Positions 7,208 to 12,801 of a DNA stretch of 16,490 nucleotides are shown here, in pieces (position 1 is the stretch's first letter; each line of letters opens with the position of its first letter). The stretch comes from Actinomycetota bacterium (GTDB taxonomy: Bacteria > Actinomycetota > Thermoleophilia > Gaiellales > Gaiellaceae). Below the pieces are notes generated by a model that made no database searches, had not been told where the DNA came from, and was given only the letters and a program-made list of their open reading frames with translations. The translations under genes were made by a program, and so were the position numbers. The DNA is taken from positions 1-16,490 of the forward strand of contig JACDCN010000015.1 in assembly GCA_013817555.1 (NCBI GenBank). The letters run 5' to 3'.

Positions 7208-8295
7208 CCCTGTACGACAAGATCGCGCGCTTCTACGACCCGTGGAGCCGGTCCGTGACCGAGGACGTCGGGTTCTATGTCGACCAGGCTCTGGCCTCGG
7301 GCGGCCCCGTCGTCGAGCTGGCCGTCGGAACCGGCAGAATCGCCGTGCCCATCGCGCAGGCCGGTGTCTCCCTGATCGGGGTCGACTCCTCGCCCGAGAT
7401 GCTCGTGGTGGCCCGCGAGGCGGCGGAGGCGGCAGGCGTGGGCGATCTCCTCGATCTCCGCGTGGGTGACCTTCGCGAGCCACCGGTCCCCGAGCGCGTC
7501 CCTCTTGTCATCTGCCCGTTTCGCTCCCTCCTTCACATGGAGACGGAGGCCGAGAAGCTCCGAGCACTCCGCGCCGCAGGGTCCCTCCTGGAGCCGGGAG
7601 GACGGCTCGTGTTCGACGTATTCGCGCCGAGCCGCGACGACATCGTGGACACTCACGACCGCTGGTTCGAGCGGGAGCCTGGGATCTTCGAGCGAGCCGT
7701 CTGGGACGACGGGTCGCGGACGCTCTCGCTGTCTGTTCGCTCAGGGGACGCGTCGGCGACGTTCGGCCTTCACTGGCTGTCGGCCCCCGAGTGGCTGCGC
7801 CTGCTCGACGCGGCGGGACTCGAGGTAGAGGCGCTCTACGGCTGGTTCGACTCGAGGCCGTACGCGGACGACGAGGACATGATCTTCGTCTGCCGACCTA
7901 GGGCCCTAGACGAGGTCGATCGGGTCGCCGAGCGCGATCTCTCCGCCCTCGACGACATGAGCAAGCATGCCGCGCTTGTCGTCGAGCTCGGCGCGCAGCC
8001 CGTCGCGAAGCTCGTCCATCCGGTGGCAGGGATCGCACACCATGGTGATCTCGAGCAAAGCCGCGCCGATCTTGACGCGCTGACCTACCGGCCAGGTTTG
8101 GACGTCGGCGCCTTCCACCGTGACGTTCTCGCGGATCGCTCCCGGCTCGACGTCGACTGCATCCAGATGCTCTTTCGAGGCGAGCAGCACTTCGCGCCTC
8201 GGCGGATTCGCGTGGGCGCAGCCTTCGAGGCCCTGATTCTCGACTGCGAGCACGCGCTCTCGCGCCTCCGAGCGGCCGCTCTTGCGGCCAGGTGA
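7204..8295 (+). CDS. SAM-dependent methyltransferase paralogue with antisense-overlapping extension
   Basis: Residues 1-234 are a class I methyltransferase colinear with the preceding gene: VVELAVGTGR at 36-45, Asp61 in IGVDSSPEML, VICPFRSLLHM, and EALYGWFDSRP near the end. By comparison with the paralogue, the domain should stop near position 7905 (after FVCRPRA). No stop occurs in this frame there; it stays open for another 129 codons, to 8295, lying antisense to almost the whole MOSC gene. That tail looks like low-information shadow sequence. TAG triplets occur at that point in both other forward frames (7899-7901 and 7907-7909), so a single-base indel would end the protein naturally. Either the stop was lost, the assembly has an indel, or the extension is truly translated. 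The methyltransferase call is firm; the C-terminus is not. Confidence 0.85.
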   Translation: MTLYDKIARFYDPWSRSVTEDVGFYVDQALASGGPVVELAVGTGRIAVPIAQAGVSLIGVDSSPEMLVVAREAAEAAGVGDLLDLRVGDLREPPVPERVPLVICPFRSLLHMETEAEKLRALRAAGSLLEPGGRLVFDVFAPSRDDIVDTHDRWFEREPGIFERAVWDDGSRTLSLSVRSGDASATFGLHWLSAPEWLRLLDAAGLEVEALYGWFDSRPYADDEDMIFVCRPRALDEVDRVAERDLSALDDMSKHAALVVELGAQPVAKLVHPVAGIAHHGDLEQSRADLDALTYRPGLDVGAFHRDVLADRSRLDVDCIQMLFRGEQHFAPRRIRVGAAFEALILDCEHALSRLRAAALAAR

Positions 8296-8322
8296 CACGA
8301 AAAGACCGCTCACGGTTGCCAT
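7906..8322 (-). CDS. Small MOSC domain protein
   Basis: A 138-aa protein that is essentially a single MOSC domain (molybdenum cofactor sulfurase C-terminal type, found in YiiM/YuaD-like proteins). The family core is clear: VEPGAIRENVTVEG, then VGQRVKIGAALLEIT, the conserved cysteine segment VCDPCHRMDEL, KRGMLAHVVEGGEIALGD and the closing PIDLV. The cysteine in DPCHRM is the residue proposed to carry sulfur in the family. MOSC proteins are linked to metal-sulfur or molybdenum cofactor chemistry; the substrate of this one is unknown. The ATG at 8322 lies 28 bases from the divergent LemA start. The whole gene except its first 27 bases lies antisense to the open extension of the methyltransferase frame. 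Conserved domain sequence shows this strand is the real coding one here. Confidence 0.9.
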   Translation of the reverse strand: MATVSGLFVSPGRKSGRSEARERVLAVENQGLEGCAHANPPRREVLLASKEHLDAVDVEPGAIRENVTVEGADVQTWPVGQRVKIGAALLEITMVCDPCHRMDELRDGLRAELDDKRGMLAHVVEGGEIALGDPIDLV

Positions 8323-8350
8323 TCGCCCAGCCTATCCATAGAGTCGGCCC

Positions 8351-8905
8351 GTGATCTGGATCATCATCGTCCTCGCGGTCCTCGTCGTGATCGCGGTCGT
8401 CCTCGTCCTCCTCTACAACAACCTGGTTCGCCTCCGGAACCGGGTCGACAACGCCTGGGCGCAGGTCGAGGTGCAGCTCAAGCGGCGCTGGGACTTGATC
8501 CCGAACCTCGTCGAGACGGTGAAGGGCTACGCCTCGCACGAGCGCGAGACCTTCGAAGCCGTGACCGCCGCCCGCGCGAACGCGCAGCAGGCGCGCACGC
8601 CGGCGGACACCGCATCAGCGGAGGGCATCCTGGGCGCTGCGCTTGGCCGGCTCTTCGCGGTCGCAGAGGCGTATCCCGAGCTGCAGGCCGACGAAAACTT
8701 CCGCCAGCTCCAGACAGAGCTCGCGGAGACAGAAAACCGCGTCGCGGTCGCCCGCCAGGTCTACAACGACTCGGTTCTGACCTACAACAACGCGATCCAG
8801 ACCTTCCCCGGGCTGGTCATCGCGGGGCCGTTCGGGTTCAGCATTCGCGAGTTCTTCGAGGTCGAGGAGGAGGCACAACGGGAGGTCCCGGTCGTCGATT
8901 TCTAG
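8351..8905 (+). CDS. lemA: LemA family protein
   Basis: A 184-aa protein with a GTG start. A single N-terminal hydrophobic helix (residues 2-21, almost all Ile/Val/Leu) anchors it. The LemA signature follows: YNNLVRLRNRVDNAWAQVEV, then LKRRWDLIPNLVETVKGYA. Helical coiled regions fill the middle (ENFRQLQTELAETENRVAVA), and the typical C-terminal YNNAIQTFPGLVIA and FFEVEEEA close it. The topology is probably N-terminus inside with the helical domain outside the membrane. Function in bacteria is poorly defined; LemA genes often sit next to DUF2207 or TPM-domain membrane proteins, as here. The DUF2207 reading frame begins within its last codons, so the pair is probably cotranslated. The gene is divergent from the MOSC gene. 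Confidence 0.94.
   Translation: MIWIIIVLAVLVVIAVVLVLLYNNLVRLRNRVDNAWAQVEVQLKRRWDLIPNLVETVKGYASHERETFEAVTAARANAQQARTPADTASAEGILGAALGRLFAVAEAYPELQADENFRQLQTELAETENRVAVARQVYNDSVLTYNNAIQTFPGLVIAGPFGFSIREFFEVEEEAQREVPVVDF
8865..8873 (+). promoter_or_regulatory. Candidate ribosome binding site for the DUF2207 gene
   Basis: Two overlapping AGGAGG copies (8865-8870 and 8868-8873) lie inside the end of lemA, 7 and 4 bases before the in-frame ACG at 8878, where the signal peptide of the next protein should begin. The purines are also glutamate codons of LemA, so their presence could be coincidental. Confidence 0.4.
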
Positions 8906-10770
8906 CGGTTGCGGCTGCGACGCTTGTCGCGCTCGCAATCGCACCGACGGCCCTCGCCCAGTCGTACGAGCTCGTCCAAGCCGACGTCCAGGCACAGGTC
9001 GAAGCGGACGGCGGCGTCGCCGTCGAGGAGCGGATCTCTGTCGCCTTCGGGAGCGACTTTCCCTTCACGTACGGCTTCCGTGAGATCCCTTACCGGAGCG
9101 GCGAGCGTATCTCGGACATCGCCGTCCTCGAGAACGGGCGCACCTACGGTCCCGGCGCTTCCACCGACCTCGAGCCCGGCGGACCGGCCGGGACATTCGG
9201 CATTCGCGACCTCGGCGGGCGAATCCGGGTGGTCTGGCGATTCCAAGCGACGGGAGAGATGCGCACGTTCACGATCCGCTACCGCTTCAGCGGTCTCGCC
9301 ATCGGCTACGAAGACGTCGTCGACGTCAACTTGAAGGTGTGGGGAGACGAGTGGGAGCAGTCGCTCGGACGCCTTACATCGACGACGTCAGGGCCAGGAC
9401 GGATCGTCCGCGCTTGGGGTCATCCGGTGTGGGTTCGCGGAGACGTCACGCTCGCTGGACCTCGTGCGCTTCTGCGTGCGATCGACGTGCCTGCGGGGCA
9501 ATTCGTCGAGCTCAGGGCGGTGTACCCACGCGCTACGTTCTCGTCGACCACGGGGATGCGCGTCGAGGACGGCCCGGGGCTCGCGAAGATCGTCGCCGAG
9601 GAACAGGCAGACACAGAGGAGTATGCGAGAGACCAGGAGCGGATCGACGCGCTCAAGGACAATCCGGTCCGTACGGCTCTCATCGTCCTCGCGTTAGCAA
9701 CTCTCCCCGCGCTGCTCGTCATCGCAGCCGTGTTCTGGCTCGTCGGCCGCGAGCGACGGACCGCCTATGACCGGGAATACGAGCAGGAGCCGCCTACCGA
9801 TACTGAGCCCGCGCTCGTCCCCACGCTGCTTCGGCAGGGAGGAGAGGCCGGATCGTATGAGTTCACGGCGACGCTCTTCGACCTGATCCGGCGTGGCGTC
9901 TACACGGCCACGCCTGCGACCACGGAGCGGAAGATCTGGGGCGGTCTCCGCACGCAGACGGTCTCTGATCTCGAGCTCTCAGCGGGCGAGAGAGCGGATC
10001 TGACTCCTTGGGAGCACTACGTCGCCGAAGTCATCGATGCAGTGCTGGACGGTGGCTCGGAGCGGCTCTCGAACTTCCGCGACCGAATCGAGGACGAGCG
10101 GGAATCGATGTCCGGGCGCTTCGACTCGTTCAAGGCAGCAATTGGCCGAGAGGCTGACCGCCGAAGCTGGTTCCGCTCCCTGGGCGCCGTTCCGCTCGTC
10201 GGCGCCGGAGTGCTGCTCGCGCTCGTGGGAGCGCTGCTCTTCTTCCTCGCACAGGACGGCTGGCGCTCGGTGTACCCGCGCTACTCCGACGTCGTGCTCA
10301 TCGGCGTCGGCATCAGCCTGATCGTGAATGCCGCGCTGCTCGGCGCGACGGTCGTCTTCGGGCGTCGCCTCTGGCGCAGGCGCTCGCCGCCGGCACAGAC
10401 GGAGGCCGAGCGCTGGGACGCCTTCCGCCACTACCTGACCGACTTCCCGCGCCTCCAGGAGGCGCCCCCCGCGACCCTCGTCCTGTGGGAGCGGTTCCTC
10501 GTCTACGGGATCGCCTTCGGCATCGCCGAACGCGTGCTGCAGGGGGCGCAGATCCACATGCCCGAGGTACTCCACCAGGCGAGCACGATCTACTGGATCT
10601 CGCCGAGCGGTGATCTGAGCTCCGGTGTCACAAGCCTCTCGATCGGCGACCTGACGTCGGGCTTCGGCAGCGCGCTGTCTCCCCCTAACTCGGGCTCGGG
10701 CGGAGGCGGAGGGGGCTTTTCAGGAGGCGGCGGTGGCGGTGGAGGAGGCGGTGGAGGAGGCTTCGGCTAG
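8878..10770 (+). CDS. DUF2207 domain-containing membrane protein with poly-glycine tail (start uncertain)
   Basis: The conserved protein covers at least 8893-10770. If it begins at 8878 it has about 630 residues: a signal peptide (Arg6-Arg7, hydrophobic core, APTALA cleavage site near 27), the extracytoplasmic DUF2207 domain (about 30-260), one helix at about 264-290, a cytoplasmic segment, and two helices at about 434-460 and 472-496. A low-complexity tail of Gly with Ser/Phe (about 607-630) follows, typical of the family. The first ATG/GTG/TTG in this frame is the GTG at 9229, which would remove the signal peptide and a third of the domain. At 8878 the codon is ACG, preceded by AGGAGG, so an ACG start, a changed start codon, a frameshift from lemA or a sequence error must be considered. 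Function is unknown; it is paired with lemA. Confidence 0.85.
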   Translation, partial: TGGPGRRFLAVAAATLVALAIAPTALAQSYELVQADVQAQVEADGGVAVEERISVAFGSDFPFTYGFREIPYRSGERISDIAVLENGRTYGPGASTDLEPGGPAGTFGIRDLGGRIRVVWRFQATGEMRTFTIRYRFSGLAIGYEDVVDVNLKVWGDEWEQSLGRLTSTTSGPGRIVRAWGHPVWVRGDVTLAGPRALLRAIDVPAGQFVELRAVYPRATFSSTTGMRVEDGPGLAKIVAEEQADTEEYARDQERIDALKDNPVRTALIVLALATLPALLVIAAVFWLVGRERRTAYDREYEQEPPTDTEPALVPTLLRQGGEAGSYEFTATLFDLIRRGVYTATPATTERKIWGGLRTQTVSDLELSAGERADLTPWEHYVAEVIDAVLDGGSERLSNFRDRIEDERESMSGRFDSFKAAIGREADRRSWFRSLGAVPLVGAGVLLALVGALLFFLAQDGWRSVYPRYSDVVLIGVGISLIVNAALLGATVVFGRRLWRRRSPPAQTEAERWDAFRHYLTDFPRLQEAPPATLVLWERFLVYGIAFGIAERVLQGAQIHMPEVLHQASTIYWISPSGDLSSGVTSLSIGDLTSGFGSALSPPNSGSGGGGGGFSGGGGGGGGGGGGGFG

Positions 10771-10788
10771 TTGGCTGGCGCGCAACCG

Positions 10789-10808
10789 GAATCCGCTCCC
10801 ACGGATTC
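10789..10808. terminator. Hairpin between convergent genes, candidate bidirectional terminator
   Basis: A perfect 7-bp inverted repeat (gaatccg / cggattc) with a 6-base loop fills most of the 39-base gap between the DUF2207 stop and the stop of the RNA methyltransferase gene on the opposite strand. No long T-tract follows on either side, so its terminator role is inferred from position only. Confidence 0.45.
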
Positions 10809-10809
10809 T

Positions 10810-11487
10810 CTAGCGCAAGCGCCGCAAAAGCTCGTAGAGCGCGATCGCACCCGCGGCGGCGACGTTCAGCGACTCGGCCTCGCCGGGAAGCGGGATCGTC
10901 GCCTTGTGACACTGTGTCACTAGGGCATCCGGCAGGCCTTCTCGCTCCGAGCCCAGCAGAATGGTGAGTGGAGGTTCGAGGACGACTTCCGCAAGCGGAG
11001 CGCCGCCGTGCGCCACCAACGCCACACAACCGGCTGGCGCGTCGTTCCACTCGACGAGCGGCACGCGAAAGATCGCCCCGGCCGATGCGCGCAGCGCCCT
11101 CGGGCCGAGCGGATCCGCGCATTCCGGTGAGAGCGATACTGCTGCGCCGAATGCGTCGGCCGTCCGCACGAGCGTGCCCACGTTCCCCGGATCCGTTACG
11201 CGCCAAAGGGCAAGCGTCACGTCACGCGTTCCGACGGGCAGGTCGTCCCGCCGGAAGACTCCGATCACGCGAGGCGCATGTCCGAGCGTCGACACCTCGC
11301 CGAGAAGCTCCGGTACGACGTTCTCGTCAGCCACCAGCAGCTCGACCGGCTCGATCGAAGCATCGTGCGCCGCCTCGACCAGATCTTCGCTCTCGACCGC
11401 GAAGAGCCCGCTCTCCTCGCGGTGCTTCCGCGCAGCGAGAAGCTTCCGGACGAGCCGGAGCTTCTCGTTCTGACGCGACTCGATCAG
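10810..11487 (-). CDS. TrmH/SpoU family RNA 2'-O-methyltransferase
   Basis: A SPOUT-class RNA methyltransferase. The three knot motifs are visible: VTDPGNVGTLVRTADAFGA, ILLGSEREGLP and IPLPGEAESLNVAAAGAIAL. The first ATG/GTG/TTG is a GTG at 11334 (174 aa), but the same frame upstream encodes the expected N-terminal substrate-binding domain (IESRQNEKLRLVRKLL, then SGLFAVESEDLVEAA). I therefore place the start at a CTG at 11487, which overlaps the rplT TGA as CTGA and gives 225 aa beginning (M)IESRQN, as in relatives. The CTG start is an inference. The gene follows infC-rpmI-rplT, where many bacteria have a TrmH-like gene before pheS. The target nucleotide (rRNA or tRNA) is not determined. Confidence 0.9.
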   Translation of the reverse strand: MIESRQNEKLRLVRKLLAARKHREESGLFAVESEDLVEAAHDASIEPVELLVADENVVPELLGEVSTLGHAPRVIGVFRRDDLPVGTRDVTLALWRVTDPGNVGTLVRTADAFGAAVSLSPECADPLGPRALRASAGAIFRVPLVEWNDAPAGCVALVAHGGAPLAEVVLEPPLTILLGSEREGLPDALVTQCHKATIPLPGEAESLNVAAAGAIALYELLRRLR

Positions 11488-11867
11488 GCGGCTGACGCGT
11501 CCGAGGCGTTCGCCTCGAGCGAGGCCTTCGCGCGCTCGGCGACGACCGCGAACGCCTGCGGATCTGACACGGCCAGGTCGGCGAGCGACTTGCGGTCGAG
11601 CTCGATCCCGGCCAGTCGCACGCCTGCCATGAAGCGATTGTAGGAAAGACCATTCGCGCGCGCAGCAGCGTTGATGCGGACGATCCAGAGCGAGCGGAAC
11701 GTGCGCTTCTTCACCTTGCGATCGCGGTACGCGTAGACGAGGGAGCGATCCACCTGCTCCTTCGCATACTTGTAGTTCGACTTCTTGAGGCCCCTGTAGC
11801 CCTTCGCCTCGTTCAGCACCTTCGCGCGCTTCTTGCGCGCGTGGACGGCTCGCTTTACACGAGGCAT
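11484..11867 (-). CDS. rplT: 50S ribosomal protein L20
   Basis: A 127-aa large-subunit protein needed early in 23S rRNA assembly. The family sequence is unmistakable: MPRVKRAVHARKKRAKVL, then AKGYRGLKKSNYKYAKEQV, RDRKVKKRTFRSLWIVRI and NGLSYNRFMAGV. The usual C-terminus (ELDRKSLADLAV, then FAVVAERAK) is followed by a short Ala/Ser/Asp tail. L20 commonly represses its own operon by binding leader RNA; a candidate leader lies upstream of infC. The ATG is one base after the rpmI stop and has a GGGGAG Shine-Dalgarno sequence. Its TGA overlaps the proposed CTG start of the RNA methyltransferase gene. Confidence 0.98.
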   Translation of the reverse strand: MPRVKRAVHARKKRAKVLNEAKGYRGLKKSNYKYAKEQVDRSLVYAYRDRKVKKRTFRSLWIVRINAAARANGLSYNRFMAGVRLAGIELDRKSLADLAVSDPQAFAVVAERAKASLEANASDASAA

Positions 11868-11868
11868 C

Positions 11869-12066
11869 TCAGTCTCCCCTCAGGAGATGCTTGACGCGCT
11901 TGACATCGCTCTCGGCGACGTCGTACATCTTGCGGAAGCCGCGCCTACGCTTCGACGACTTCTTCTCGAGGTTGTGGCTCTTCATCGCGTGCCGGCGCAG
12001 GATCTTCCCTGTCCCCGTCACCTTGAACCTCTTCGTCGCTCCCGACGAGGTCTTCATCTTTGGCAT
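11869..12066 (-). CDS. rpmI: 50S ribosomal protein L35
   Basis: A 65-aa basic protein of the large subunit. The family sequence is complete: MPKMKTSSGATKRFKVTGTG, then KILRRHAMKSHNLEKKS, and the terminal basic helix ending VKHLLRGD. A Shine-Dalgarno GGAG lies about 9 bases before the ATG, inside the infC coding sequence. The first 122 bases of rpmI are also read in another frame as the C-terminal tail of IF-3, an unusually long same-strand overlap for this operon. rplT follows after one base. Confidence 0.97.
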   Translation of the reverse strand: MPKMKTSSGATKRFKVTGTGKILRRHAMKSHNLEKKSSKRRRGFRKMYDVAESDVKRVKHLLRGD

Positions 12067-12637
12067 CAGTCTTCACTCCCACGTTTCTCAATGGCGCCAG
12101 AACCATGACCATGTTGCGTCCGTCGAGGATCGGCTGCTGCTCGACCGATCCGAGCTCCTTCACGTCCTCGGCGAGGCGCATGAGAAGGTTTCGGCCCCGT
12201 TCCGGGTGAAGCGTCTCGCGCCCCCGGAACATAATCGTGACCTTCACCTTCGCTCGCTGACCAAGAAAGCGCACGACGTGCCCCTTCTTGGTCTCGTAGT
12301 CATGAGTTCCGATCTTGGGTCTGAGCTTGATCTCCTTGACTTGGATCTGGAGCTGGTGCTTGCGGGCCTGCTTTGCGCGCTGCTCTTGCTCGTAGCGGTA
12401 CTTGGAGTAGTCCATCACCCGCGCGACGGGCGGATCGGCGCCTGCGGCCACCTCGACGAGGTCGAGCCCCTTCTTGAATGCGAAGTCGAGCGCTTCCTTC
12501 GTCTCCGTGATCCCTACCTGTCCTCCATTCTCGTCCACGAGGCGAACGCGCGGCACGCGGATCTCCTCGTTGATGCGCTCGTCCCGCTTGCGCGGAACGA
12601 CCCGGTCCAGGCTGGGCCGGCGGCGGCGCGGTCTCAA
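11945..12637 (-). CDS. infC: Translation initiation factor IF-3
   Basis: A 230-aa factor that binds the 30S subunit and checks start-codon pairing. An Arg-rich extension (1-20) precedes the N-domain (RINEEIRVPRVRLVDENG, about 21-90), the lysine-rich linker (QLQIQVKEIKLRPKIG) and the C-domain ending near residue 183 (GRNMVMVLAPL). Residues 184-230 form an extra, mainly acidic tail that overlaps rpmI out of frame. The only standard start before the conserved part is the TTG at 12637; an in-frame TAG lies two codons upstream. A rare start codon is typical of infC, because IF-3 represses initiation at non-ATG codons and so controls itself. GAGGAGGG lies about 24 bases upstream, too far for a normal site; GGTGAT is nearer but weak. 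Confidence 0.96.
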   Translation of the reverse strand: MRPRRRRPSLDRVVPRKRDERINEEIRVPRVRLVDENGGQVGITETKEALDFAFKKGLDLVEVAAGADPPVARVMDYSKYRYEQEQRAKQARKHQLQIQVKEIKLRPKIGTHDYETKKGHVVRFLGQRAKVKVTIMFRGRETLHPERGRNLLMRLAEDVKELGSVEQQPILDGRNMVMVLAPLRNVGVKTDAKDEDLVGSDEEVQGDGDREDPAPARDEEPQPREEVVEA

Positions 12638-12801
12638 AGGCTAATCACCAGACTCTCGATTCCCTCCTCGTATACGACAAAACCGCTGCAAGCAGCGGCA
12701 GTATCCTCGTCCACCGATCGTCTCGGTTGAACCCCCGCGAGCAGCGCCCGGGAGGTGAGGAAGCTGTTCCGCTCCTGCTTGCAGAGGGAGGATCCTAGCA
12801 C
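12638..12801 (-). promoter_or_regulatory. thrS-infC leader with alternative pairings (candidate attenuator)
   Basis: In the minus-strand RNA, an early segment CTGCAAGCAG (12784 to 12775) is the exact reverse complement of CTGCTTGCAG (12695 to 12686), which forms the core of a downstream terminator-like hairpin. Pairing of the two segments would disrupt that hairpin, as in terminator/antiterminator switches. Leaders in this position control infC-rpmI-rplT through L20 in other bacteria. No T-box or known riboswitch consensus is seen. The regulator here is an inference. Confidence 0.5.
12679..12698 (-). terminator. Intrinsic terminator-like hairpin upstream of infC
   Basis: Read on the minus strand, a perfect 6-bp GC-rich stem (CCGCTG / CAGCGG) with a CTTG loop is followed directly by TTTT, about 40 bases before the infC TTG. 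It could end thrS transcription or attenuate infC. The U-tract is short, so it may be weak or conditional. Confidence 0.55.

Noticed and set aside
6365..7483. Long minus-strand frame opposite the methyltransferases
   Set aside because: It is Arg/Pro-rich shadow sequence with no domain; the plus strand carries conserved methyltransferase motifs throughout.
10697..10767. Tandem DNA repeat or CRISPR-like array
   Set aside because: The repetition is just Gly codons of the DUF2207 low-complexity tail, in frame and ending with its stop.
12638..12801. T-box or known riboswitch upstream of infC
   Set aside because: No T-box sequence or other recognisable conserved aptamer core is present; only the alternative hairpins are supported.
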